Below are positions 13,083-22,490 of a DNA stretch of 37,908 bases, one piece after another. The notes under the pieces are model-generated. The model was not told the origin of the DNA. It saw nothing but the letters and a program-made list of their open reading frames with translations, and ran no database searches. The stretch is from Conidiobolus incongruus B7586 (lineage: Eukaryota; Entomophthoromycota; Entomophthoromycetes; Entomophthorales; Conidiobolaceae), in contig JNEM01012537.1 of NCBI GenBank assembly GCA_000697335.1, forward strand, positions 1-37,908. Reading direction: 5' to 3'. Numbering within the stretch: position 1 is the first letter of the stretch; every line of letters starts with the position of its first letter. The translations under genes and the position numbers were made by a program.

Positions 13083-13862
13083 TTATTTAATAATTTTATT
13101 TAAAGAGAATTCCAGACTTTTTAAACTTTCATCATTTGAAAGTCTATGATCTCCTCCCTCTAATATAAAGATTCTCAATTGTTCACATTTGATCAATTCA
13201 ATATTTTTTAAAAATTGTTTTAGTGGAATATCTTCGTCTAAATCACCATGAATTAAATAAGTTGGAAAATTGATTGTAATTGGTGATTTCAATTCATATT
13301 GAATCATTGATTTGATCATATTAGTAGATATTGAATAAAAACCATTCGGATCATATTCGCTAGGTCTATAATAAATAGGATCGTCTATTACATTTAGTTC
13401 AATTATTTCATTTAGCCATTTACTACCAAAATTCCAACTACTTCCAATTCCTATCCACCCTCTAACATTTAATAGATTTTGAATGAATTGTATATTATAT
13501 AGAATTAGCCAATTACTAAAACTAGATCCAACAAATATCACATCTTTACAATGATATTTATCTTTAATTAGCTTGATCATTATTTGGTGATCGAATATAA
13601 ATTGATTAAATTTTAAATCATTATCAGATATCGAACCTGATGAATTGCCATGACCATAGTGGTCGTAAATAAAAAAGTTCAATTGGTTGCGCTTACAGTA
13701 ATCCAATATAAAATTTACTTTTTTAGAGTTGAGGGATGAAGATTGAAATCCATTCATCATTATTACTGTTATTGGTCTGTTTCTAGTGTTCATATATATC
13801 CAATAATTTAATAAGCCAGTTTGCCTGGAATTTGATATTTGGTAGTTTTTTAATTCGTTCAT
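13083..13862 (-). CDS. ABHD10-like alpha/beta-hydrolase
   Basis: A 259-aa single-exon serine hydrolase. The likely role is thioester or ester hydrolysis; the animal relative ABHD10 is a mitochondrial depalmitoylase and acyl-glucuronide esterase, so the substrate here is unknown. The oxyanion-side strand is MMNGFQSS (35-42), followed by YDHYGHGNSSG (66-76). The nucleophile elbow is GSSFS with Ser114. The acid is probably Asp209 in HGDLDEDIP and the base is His239 in GGDHRLS. The stretch PSEYDPNGFYSIS (167-179) also resembles the ABHD10 cap region. The elbow has Ser where most family members have Gly (GxSxG), yet the rest of the triad context is intact. The start is the ATG at 13862. No mitochondrial presequence is obvious, so the location is unknown. 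Codon use is A/T-ending, like other low-expression genes here. Confidence 0.82.
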   Translation of the reverse strand: MNELKNYQISNSRQTGLLNYWIYMNTRNRPITVIMMNGFQSSSLNSKKVNFILDYCKRNQLNFFIYDHYGHGNSSGSISDNDLKFNQFIFDHQIMIKLIKDKYHCKDVIFVGSSFSNWLILYNIQFIQNLLNVRGWIGIGSSWNFGSKWLNEIIELNVIDDPIYYRPSEYDPNGFYSISTNMIKSMIQYELKSPITINFPTYLIHGDLDEDIPLKQFLKNIELIKCEQLRIFILEGGDHRLSNDESLKSLEFSLNKIIK

Positions 13863-14353
13863 TTCGAAAATTAACCATTGTTGATGTTGAAAGTCATATT
13901 AATAAACTTATATATTTAAATTCAGGAACCTCAAAATATGGGACATTCTATTTAACAATAAATTTTTTAGTAATACCTACAATAAAGTTCAATTATATAT
14001 CACAATGGACAAGGCAGCACACTGAGCAAGATTAATTGCTTTAAATTAACCTGATAATGTTGAAATAAAATATTTTTTCTAAAAAATATAATATCTCCTA
14101 AGTTTTAAAATAATATATATTTTATAATTTTTTTTTAAAAAAAATATTGATAATTAATAATAAATTTGTAAAATAATATCAATAAAAAAACATTTAAAGT
14201 TGATTATTTCAAATATTGATATATAAATATATTAATGTTCTATCCTCTTCAGTTTTTATATATACTAAAGAATATATTGATCTAAACCTGATACACAAAT
14301 CAAATAAGAATAGGTTAAAGTATAATTATGGTTAGATCAATATTATATTTTCA
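13863..14353. other. Intergenic region upstream of the hydrolase
   Basis: Contains the presumed promoter of the minus-strand hydrolase, then A+T-rich sequence. A 67-codon open frame on the plus strand across 13832-14035 overlaps the hydrolase start and has no recognisable protein features. Confidence 0.45.
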
Positions 14354-14680
14354 TGTCTTGGGAAAGCCGTGTCTATAGTAGTTCAGATAAAAGTGAGATC
14401 TGAGGAATTCCAGGTAAGTGTTAAGGAGATAAGGGGTTTATTGATTTAAGTCAAACGGCTGGGAGGACCCAGATCGAACTCTTCCTGCTGAGAATAGCTC
14501 TAATTCCGGGCTTTATATAGAGTGAGCTGGGTAAGGTGATTCATAAGGTTCTCCGGTGACTTGCATCATCGGCCAATTAAAAGATAGAGCGAGAGCAGAT
14601 GGTATGCGAGGGGGAAATGACTTTAACATTAGGTTGATGTTAGAATACTTGAGTAGAAGGGAGTCACCTGGCTCGCGACA
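14354..14680. mobile_element. Candidate solo LTR
   Basis: A 327-bp block that stands out by its much higher G+C from the flanks. It begins TGTC and ends GACA, the short inverted termini typical of retrotransposon LTRs, and has a TATA-like TTTATATAG at 14512-14520. The flanks carry a near-repeat (ATATTTTCA before, ATATTTCCA after), longer and less exact than the usual 4-6 bp duplication. There is no coding part beside it, so it would be a lone LTR left by recombination between two ends. The family is not determined. The contrast in composition suggests a fairly recent insertion or one that escaped AT-directed change. A SINE or non-coding RNA gene is an alternative. Confidence 0.42.
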
Positions 14681-16099
14681 ATATTTCCAATTTATTGCTG
14701 AAATAATTTAAAATACAATACATATGAATATTTCAAATAAAATTAAGAATATTTTTTATTGAAATTGAACAATGTTAATAATGATAGATTAATAGATTTT
14801 GTTTTGAACATTGAACATTACTACATTTATATCAATAATATTGATTTTTAATATATTCAATTTTTACAATTAAGAATATTAAACTAAAAAAACACTTGAA
14901 TGCTTTATTTGGAATTTTAGTAAAATTATTTATTATCTTTCAGTAGTATTCATAAGGTTGAATAACAATTTTATCAAATTAATTATAATAACTTTTTATA
15001 ACGTATTCGATAAATCTTCAATACTGAATTATTAGTATATATTATGTTTTTATTTTATTAATAGAGTTATTATAACCTTAAGGTCAATCAAGTTGTTGCT
15101 ATATGAAATTAAGTTTTCTAGTTACTGTGATTTTGTTAAATATATTAAAATAGTTATATTGTATAACAATTATAATTAACATAAAGATTTAGTTGATTTA
15201 TGACTATTGAAAATTACATTGGTTTATGTTTGTAGTTTTCGATTTTTATTCAGATCATCGAGATTAATTTGATAATAAAAGTAAATCATTTTATTAGAAT
15301 TGATCGACACAAGTAAATATAATACAATTTCAAGATTATAATATAGAAGATATTTACTAATCCCAAATATAGAAATAAATATTATTAGAAAATAATTGAC
15401 ATAATAAATTGTAGGAATTACAATATATAATTTTAAAAATATAATAATTATCAACAGTTAATAACCAATAATATCTGATAAATTTGTTATAAATTCATCT
15501 TAAATATATATTTATTAAATTTATATAGCTCATTGAAATATTAAACCATATTTAAAAAGTTATAAATTATGATTCAACTATAATCTAACCAATTTTAATT
15601 AATCAACCAATAATCTATTTAGTAGCTAATTCAATTATTTAAAATCAATTCAATTAATTAATAATATAATGAAAAATTTTCTTAAGCTAAATTTTAAAAC
15701 TTTTAATTCTAATCAACTAATATTAAAATTATTGACAATAGGATAATTAAATATAATGACAAACTATGAATAATGCAATTGATTGTAAATGGAAGATTTC
15801 AAAATGTTATTTAATTTGATAGAATGCAAATAAATGATATTCCAACTGCAATGAAATGAAAATATTATATTAACTAAGATTATCAAATTAATTTAGAATA
15901 TAATAATCACTTATATTATACAAGTTTGCTAATACAAAATTTAAGACCAAATTTCATGATTATATGATATATTTTAATATTGTAAAAAAGATTGGAAATC
16001 TAAATGTATTGTGGGATTAAAAAGTCATTTGTAATTTATAAATCATTAATTACAATGGTTATTATTTTCTTAAACTAACTTTTAAAAATTTTATGAATA
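14681..16099. other. AT-rich intergenic region
   Basis: No supported gene. The 76-codon minus-strand frame at 15224-15454 is dominated by Ile/Tyr/Leu codons expected from A+T-rich DNA and looks spurious. Confidence 0.5.
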
Positions 16100-16101
16100 T
16101 A

Positions 16102-17288
16102 TTACTTTATAATTTAAATAATTTAAATTCTTTTGCAATTGAAAATTTTTTTCAATATATAACATATAAAAATGAATATATAATATAAAATTAATAGTTT
16201 TTTTATTATTAATAACTTTTTACTATACTTTTAACAGACTTTTAATACTTAAAAAATAGTTACTTTTATTAAAAACTCAAATTTGATATTTTATAAACTA
16301 ATTAAATTTTCCTATAGAAATTTTCTATCTTATAAATTAGTTTTTTAATTAATTAAAATAATTATAATAACATAAGTTATAATCTAAAAAATATATTAAA
16401 TATAGTAATTATTTCTGATTAGAAAATTCTTTATAACTTTAATATTATATATTTTATAATTATTATATAAATTAATAGGTTTTATTAAATTATATTAAAA
16501 ATACTAATTAATAAATACTTTATTTAAAAAATAATATAAAATATATTATTAAGTGATTTTCTTTTAGAGATTAAATATGAATAATATATACTATTATAAT
16601 TTATTATAATATTCAACATTTGATTATAAATAAAATACTTATTTAAAGGGATTTATAAAAGGGATTAATTTAGGTTAATTTAATATTTTGATTTATATTT
16701 TAATAAAAGATTATATTGAAAATATAGGATTTATTAATTATAATGATTTATTATAAAACTTAAGTTTTTAATTATACTTAAATAAGTTTTATTTAATAAT
16801 AATTATATTAACTTTTTTAAGCTTTATTTAAATTATATGGTATATATTTTATATTTATATTAATTAAGTTTAAATTTTAATATAAAAAATATTTAAGTAA
16901 TTTATATTAAAGTATGTTAATAACTTTTAGTTAAAATAAATAATATCTTTGATATATTTTTAACTTTATTAACAATTAAAAACATAATAGTTGAAATTAA
17001 TTTCTTAAATTTTAACAGGTTTTAAATAGTTTTCTTTAAAGTAATTTACTTAATAGTAAATAATAGATTCAAATAATATTTTTTTTATTAAAAATTATTT
17101 GTAAATTTTAAATAATTTTAAAGGGTTTATAGTTAAGTTATAGTAATATTAAAATAAAAAACTTCTAATAATTATTATTTATTTTAAGCATAATTAAATT
17201 AAATAACAAATTTAAAAAAAATATTATTTTAATCAAAAGAGCTATTATATATATATAATTTAAAACTATATATTTTCTTATTTGTATA

Positions 17289-17346
<58 letters not shown>

Positions 17347-17413
17347 TGAAACTAATAATATGTTTAAAAAATTAGAAATTAAAAAATTTATCATTTCTTC
17401 ATATGCAAGGTAA
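16102..17413 (-). mobile_element. mariner-like DNA transposon relic, copy B
   Basis: Full-length but heavily decayed relative of the mariner at 19511-20814, same orientation, about 1312 bp. It is bounded by TA (16100-16101 and 17414-17415). The left terminus is TTACTTTAT and the right terminus GCAAGGTAA, inverted copies of one another as TTAC(T/C)(T/C)T. Homology to copy A is continuous end to end. Where the two differ, copy B almost always has T for C or A for G (for example CCTGCAG in A, CCTATAG in B near 16304; GCAAGCTGG in A, ATAAATTAG in B near 16331). No transposase frame remains. A TTA microsatellite (17290-17346) has expanded inside it. The pattern suggests RIP-like hypermutation or strong AT drift. 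Confidence 0.88.
17290..17346. repeat. (TTA)n microsatellite, about 18 units
   Basis: Uninterrupted TTA/ATT trinucleotide run inside mariner copy B. Copy A has only a short TATATATTTATT at the same place, so the run expanded after the copies diverged. Confidence 0.95.
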
Positions 17414-17710
17414 TATTTTAATTATATCACTATATTGTAAATAATATAGTGACTATAATAATGATCAATTATACTATATTAAACAATTCTTTAAAAATGA
17501 ATCAAAATAAATAAAAATAACGATCATCAATTTATTCAACAAAATATTTCCTTAATGATTACTATTCAATATATAGTGATAGATGCTTATCTAAACATAT
17601 CTTTTGCAATAACCATAATTATAATCTAACTGAAATACTATATATATCATATCCAGAAATACTCCCGTCACTATCATTCTTACTTTCATATCATTTATAA
17701 CTTTTACATC

Positions 17711-17890
17711 ATGAGCATTTTCAAAATCACTTCTTTTGTTGCACTTATCTCTACAGTCATCACATCTCCTCTTTTCCAGGGACTTAGGAATGGCTTTCCA
17801 GTTTTAGATGGTGAACCTATTGTGGAATCAAAACAAGCTGCCGGAAGTGTTGGTTCAAGTGAAAATGTCATTTTAAATGGTGGGGAATAA
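17711..17890 (+). CDS. Possible 59-aa secreted peptide
   Basis: Short ORF with an N-terminal MSIFKITSFVALISTVITS that reads as a clean signal peptide, probably cut near residues 18-20. It would release a mature peptide of ~40 residues with no cysteines, rich in Gly/Ser/Glu and ending in NGGE. Codon use and base composition (17700-17890) are clearly less AT-rich than both flanks, which supports a real gene. There are no neighbours in the same orientation within 700 bp apart from the membrane-protein gene at 18605. I do not recognise the family. It could be a small secreted effector or pheromone-like precursor, or the first exon of a longer gene; no good donor site is evident near the stop. Confidence 0.5.
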   Translation: MSIFKITSFVALISTVITSPLFQGLRNGFPVLDGEPIVESKQAAGSVGSSENVILNGGE

Positions 17891-18490
17891 ACCTTTCATT
17901 CCATATCTTATATCGAGATTTTTATCTCTATATTCATATTAATAAATCTTTCATATCATTCATTTTATCAACTTGTTTACAATGACCCATATTTATTATC
18001 ATTTGTAAGGCTATCTTTTTAGGGGAGTAATGACTTTTAGTAAGAGCGAGAAAAGTATGACCTTTTGAAGGGTGATCAGCTAAAAGAAAACCTGAATAGA
18101 GTACTTTTCAAAATCGATATTAGCTTGAATTAAGCTCAAACTAAGAACTGTGCTGAAGTTAATCTTCTTGTATTTACAACTAAACAGCACCTTTGTAAGT
18201 TACAAGTGAAAAAAGAAGATGCTATACTTTAAAAGATAGAATAGAATTGAAAGTTTATTATGTGTTAATTGAGAATTATTTTTATTTCAATAAACTCAGA
18301 ATGGGTGGCTAATGTTATTTATTAATTGAGAGTAGAGTTATTGTTGATCCCAAGTTTGACTTTTTAATCTTATTGATTTCCCAGTTCAGTGTGAAAACTG
18401 AAGTTCTTAGAACAAGAATGGAAAATTACATCCACATATTCTATTTCCGCAAAATAGTTTTAGAATTTTTCAAAATTTAAATTTTTTAAT
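17891..18490. other. Intergenic region, possible unrecognised remnant
   Basis: The stretch 18000-18480 is richer in G+C than typical spacer here, but it has stops in every frame at short intervals and no motif I can name. It may be a decayed gene or a non-coding transcript. Confidence 0.4.
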
Positions 18491-18491
18491 C

Positions 18492-18533
18492 TCGTGACTT
18501 TGAATTCGAACCAAACAATGGGTCACGTGGAAC
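18492..18533. promoter_or_regulatory. E-box within an inverted repeat upstream of the membrane-protein gene
   Basis: GGTCACGTGG at 18521-18530 contains the palindromic E-box CACGTG (18524-18529) in the RTCACRTG context bound by Cbf1-type bHLH factors. It forms an inverted repeat with CGTGAC at 18493-18498 (CGTGAC...GTCACG). The pair lies about 75-110 bp before the ATG at 18605. The motif is visible; the regulator is inferred. Confidence 0.5.
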
Positions 18534-18604
18534 TTCTTAAATTTATATAAATCAGAATCAATTAATAAAATATTTATTTTTCAAGATTGAATTATTTTTA
18601 TAGT

Positions 18605-19042
18605 ATGAGCACTCTAAATCACTTTAAATTGAGAGGTATCTTCGAATTTCCTTTGGGTGTTATCGCTTACTCTTATCCACATATTTTACCAGTTGCTAAT
18701 TTGGATCTCAGTTCAACTGGAGTTCAATTCATTATTAAACTTTTAGGCGTTAGTTTGATCACATTATTCATACTTGGATACTTTGCTGGAGGTCTTCCCA
18801 AAAATGATCAAAATAGACGTAGTATAAGTTTAACTTTAAGTGGTTATCACGGTAGTTTAGCTTCAGTATTTTTATCGTCACAGGGTGTTCTTAAATTTCC
18901 AGTCCTCAGTTCTCTACCTTGGGAGTTGATCTTATTCATTTATCACAGTTATTTTGCCTATGTTTTTTATATGGAATATATTAATCAAGCTGACATAGAA
19001 GGTAGTAAAGGTGCTGATTACGGTACGAATACAAAACTTTAA
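18605..19042 (+). CDS. Small multi-span membrane protein, unknown function
   Basis: 145-aa protein started at the ATG at 18605; an in-frame TTG lies six codons upstream and is not used. Hydrophobic segments at about residues 12-33, 38-62, 78-98 and 102-126 suggest three or four membrane spans. A polar loop (KNDQNRRS, about 66-73) follows the second segment, and the tail is hydrophilic (INQADIEGSKGADYG). There is no signal-peptide cleavage site, cysteine pattern or enzyme motif I recognise. The coding character is clear from composition and the absence of stops in an A+T-rich setting. It may belong to a fungal family of uncharacterised membrane proteins. I do not assign a function or organelle. 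No intron is needed. The gene stands alone, with an E-box just upstream. Confidence 0.75.
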   Translation: MSTLNHFKLRGIFEFPLGVIAYSYPHILPVANLDLSSTGVQFIIKLLGVSLITLFILGYFAGGLPKNDQNRRSISLTLSGYHGSLASVFLSSQGVLKFPVLSSLPWELILFIYHSYFAYVFYMEYINQADIEGSKGADYGTNTKL

Positions 19043-19508
19043 TAAAACTATTTATAATCGTTGTTAAATATATCATATTGGTACTTTATCTACTGAATTA
19101 TATCAAATCAAAATTGTCGTAATTTTTATGAATTTGGAATATTGCTATTTTGCTATTGATCTATATTTTAAATAATATAATATATTAATTTCAGAATAAA
19201 CAAAGTCAATGAAATATATTTTTTAATAAAATTGGATATTTACAAGTCTTAAATATAACACATTTTTACTAGTTATATTTAACTTATGGTATATAATAAA
19301 AAGACATTTAAGAATATTTTATTTCAGAATATTGAATTTTAATTTTTTATTTTTAATTTTCATATTTCTGATAATAATGCAATTATTTGATATTACTATG
19401 GTTTAAAAATTTGAAATATTATGTTGATAATTGAATCTAAGATATAATACAGTAAAAATAACTTTATATTATGTATTAACTATACATAATATGAAATTCA
19501 GTAATTAA
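19043..19508. other. AT-rich intergenic region
   Basis: Spacer between the membrane-protein gene and mariner copy A. No feature is seen. Confidence 0.5.
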
Positions 19509-19510
19509 TA

Positions 19511-20814
19511 TTACTCTGCATTTTTAATAATGGGAATTTTTTGCAATTAAAAATAAATAAACATTTGAATATATGATATATAAAAATAAATATATAAAAT
19601 AAATTTAATAGTTTCTTTTATTATTAATAACTTTTTGCCATACTTTTAGCAAACTTCTAACACCTAAAAAACAGTTTTTTTTATTAAGGACTGAAATTTG
19701 ATGTTTCACAAACCAATTAAATTTTCCTGCAGAAATTTTCTTTCCTGCAAGCTGGTTTTTTAATTGCCTAAAGCAATTATAATCACATAGGTTATAATCA
19801 AGGGAATATACTGGATGTGGTAGTTTTTTCCAGTTATTTTTAATTAGAAAGTTTTTTACAGCTTTAGATTTATGTATTTTGCAATTATCATGCAAAATAA
19901 TAGGTCTTCTCAAACTATATTGAGAACACTAATTAGAAATACTTTTATTTAAAAAAACAATATATAGTTTATTATTAATTGATTTTCCTTCAGGAACTAA
20001 ATAAGAATAGCATATACCATTATAATCTATTACAATAATTAACATTCACTTATTAACAAAGTGTTTATTTAAAGGGATTTGTGGAGGGGGTTGATTTAGC
20101 TTAATCCAGCATCTTGATTTGTGTTTTAGTAAAAGATTATACATAAGGATCTAAGATTCATCAATTGTAATTATTTGCTGTAAAAGTTTAGGCTTCTAGT
20201 AATATTTTAATAGGTTTTATTTAACAATAGCTACTCTAGCTTTTTTTTAAGCTTTAGTTAAATTATAAGGTACCTATTTTACATTTTTATTTATTAATTT
20301 TAGTTTAAACTTTAAAATATATAAAATACTTGTAAAACTAATATTAAAGTGCTTAAATAATTCTTTAGCTGAAATAAAAAGGTGCTTTTCAATATATTTT
20401 TTCACTCTATTTACAATTAAAAGAGTAACAGTTGAAGTTGGTTTTAGATTTTAACAGGTTTTGAATAGTTTCTCTCCTAGCTTTAAAGTAATTTACCTAG
20501 TGATAAATTGTTGATTTAGATAATGCTTCATTACCAAAAGCTGCTTGTAAATTTTAAATAATTTTAGAGGGTTTATGGTTAAGTTTTACTAATACCAAAA
20601 TAAAAGACTTTTGATGATCACTATTTGGTTTAAGCATGATTAAATTAAACAACCAATTTTAAAAAGTTAATTTTTTAATCAAAAAAACTAATATATATAT
20701 ATTAAAAATATATAATTTCCTATTAACTTTGTATATATTTATTCATTTCAAACTAATAATATGTTTGAAAAATCAGAAATTAAAAAATTTCCCATTATTT
20801 CAAATTCAAGGTAA
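19511..20814 (-). mobile_element. mariner DNA transposon, best-preserved copy A
   Basis: A 1304-bp element with imperfect inverted ends: TTACTCTGCATTTTTAATAA on the left, and the reverse of the right end reads TTACCTTGAATTTGAAATAA. Both ends share AATAATGGGAA further in. TA lies at 19509-19510 and 20815-20816, the expected target duplication. The minus strand encodes mariner transposase pieces in the right order: a helix-turn-helix stretch FGNEALSKSTIYH near 20540-20500, YNLTKA near 20264, the core strand IDYNGICYSYLVPEGKSINN near 20025-19970, and the C-terminal catalytic part LHDNCKIHKSKAVKNF (19895-19850) with HPVYSLDYNLCDYN (SPDLAPSDY in the family). The frame is interrupted by several stops, some where mariners have Trp or Gln (TAG/TAA for TGG/CAA), so it is not active. 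Confidence 0.93.
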
Positions 20815-20816
20815 TA

Positions 20817-21753
20817 TTTTGAATATTTAAAACCAAAACTTAAAATTTTCTTTGATTTGAATTTAATCAAAATTATCATTTGTGATAACTTATGCTTTGA
20901 AGATTTATTGAACATTTTATTATAATATTTACCCCAATATATTCCATAATCATATTGAAATGAAATATCATTTAATTGTTTTATAATATTATATATTGTT
21001 AGAAATTAGTTATAATAATTATTTGATTATAAAAAATTAAGCTTTTCCACTTCTCTTTTCCAATTAAAATTATGATATATAAGTTTTTATTATATAGACT
21101 ACAAATTATATATTTATAATATGATATGGATTATCAAGATATATTATCAACATTAATTAATATCGTGTAATTGATTTAGTATGTTTAAGTATATTTTGAT
21201 TGATCTATAATACTTGATAATATAGATCATTAATTCAAGGTTTATATTTTCATTTCGAATGATTTTAAAATTAATGAAATGAAAGCTAGGCTAATTATTC
21301 AATTATGACTGAATTTTCAATGGTGCTATTTGTTATTATATCGAATTGGTTTTAATTTGATAATTTATTGTTAATGAAGATGCCAACTTAATAATCTAAT
21401 TATTATTTTAGAATTTTCATTTTATAGGTGTGATGTCGTGCTATTAATAAATATTAATTATTAAGAGAGGTAAAATCTATATATAAAATTGAATTAAAAT
21501 GCAGAAAATTTTGATAAATTGAAATAATTAACTGGTATATTGTTTAAAAGTATTCAAAAATAATTATAATTAAACGTAAATTATATAAGTAATAGCAGTC
21601 CTAAAATCAATAAAAATTGTGTTGAATTTAATATTTTGATAACAATTGGATTGCCTAAATTAATCAAAATTATATTTGAATTATAGATATTGTTAGTAAA
21701 TTTAATTGCTATTTTTCCATAAAAATTTTAATTTGATTTAATATTGAAACCTT
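20817..21753. other. AT-rich intergenic region
   Basis: About 0.9 kb downstream of the minus-strand complex I gene. Nothing codes convincingly; no repeats are seen beyond A+T-rich low-complexity sequence. Confidence 0.5.
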
Positions 21754-22026
21754 TTAGATATTTACTCTTGCAATTGGAGATTCGTACTTCCAAGCGGAAC
21801 TAGTAGCAAAATCTTTGGGTGCAATAGGATTATCGGTCTGACCTCGACGAGTGCCGGTTAAGCGTTCATCACGATCCATCATCATGGTATCCCACATGTC
21901 CATATTATATCTAGGAGGTTTTCCTTCATTACGATAAGTTTGGACAAGTCTGAGAGCGCCACCGGTGACACCGAACATAGCGGTAATAATACCTAGGGGG
22001 ACTAAAGCTGCAAATGGAACTGGCAT
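21754..22026 (-). CDS. Complex I subunit NDUFA1 (MWFE) homologue
   Basis: A 90-aa accessory subunit of mitochondrial NADH:ubiquinone oxidoreductase, a single-span inner-membrane protein needed for assembly in other eukaryotes. The N-terminus MPVPFAALVPLGIITAMFGV forms the single membrane helix (about residues 5-27) and matches the fungal form beginning MPVPFEAL. The hydrophilic part carries the family block MWDTMMMDRDERLTGTRRGQ followed by TDNP.AP..F..SS.WK. The length is close to the usual 70-100 aa. There is no intron and no cleavable presequence, as for this subunit elsewhere. It is divergent with NOP58; the 464 bp between the two starts must hold both promoters. The family call rests on the conserved N-terminus and the MDRDxRLTG motif. 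Confidence 0.88.
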   Translation of the reverse strand: MPVPFAALVPLGIITAMFGVTGGALRLVQTYRNEGKPPRYNMDMWDTMMMDRDERLTGTRRGQTDNPIAPKDFATSSAWKYESPIARVNI

Positions 22027-22490
22027 TATTATTTAATTAAAGATATTAAAATGAAATTTAATTATTATCTTATTTATCTTTTTAAATCACTCACCATCTT
22101 ATCAATAACAATATAAGAAAAATTGATGAATCGATTTAAATTTATGGGATTATTCAACTTTTAATAATTCAAGAAATTGAACCAATCAAATATTGAGAAT
22201 TTCGTTATCAAATTTTCAATTTTATAGCATCAATTAATTCAAAGTTTTTAAAATTTGTCTTTCATTCCTAATAGAAAAATCAATCAATTTTTTATAAAAG
22301 TAGAGCTATTTAAAAAGCTTTTAATATAGATTTCATTTTAGACCATTTATTATTAAAAGATTTTTATTTATCTTTTAGTTTATTTTCTCATTTTTAATTC
22401 AAGTTGTAAGTTGAATATTTTTTTTATTTTAGTGGATTTTGAACTGATCAATCTATGTATTTTAGAGAATATTACAAATATATATATATA
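22027..22490. promoter_or_regulatory. Divergent promoter region between the complex I gene and NOP58
   Basis: A+T-rich spacer between two start codons facing away from each other. It contains a poly-T/poly-A-rich segment (22240-22440), often a nucleosome-free tract, and a TATATATATA run at 22480-22490 right before the NOP58 ATG. No specific factor site is convincing. Confidence 0.45.

Noticed and set aside
10983-13862. PDX1 and the hydrolase as a vitamin B6 gene cluster
   Set aside because: They converge tail-to-tail over 1 kb, the hydrolase is unrelated to B6 metabolism, and no PDX2/SNO gene is present.
15224-15454. 76-codon minus-strand frame, hydrophobic
   Set aside because: The Ile/Tyr/Leu-rich translation is what random A+T-rich DNA gives.
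17290-17346. Regularly repeated units as a possible CRISPR array
   Set aside because: It is a simple TTA microsatellite without spacers, in a eukaryotic genome.
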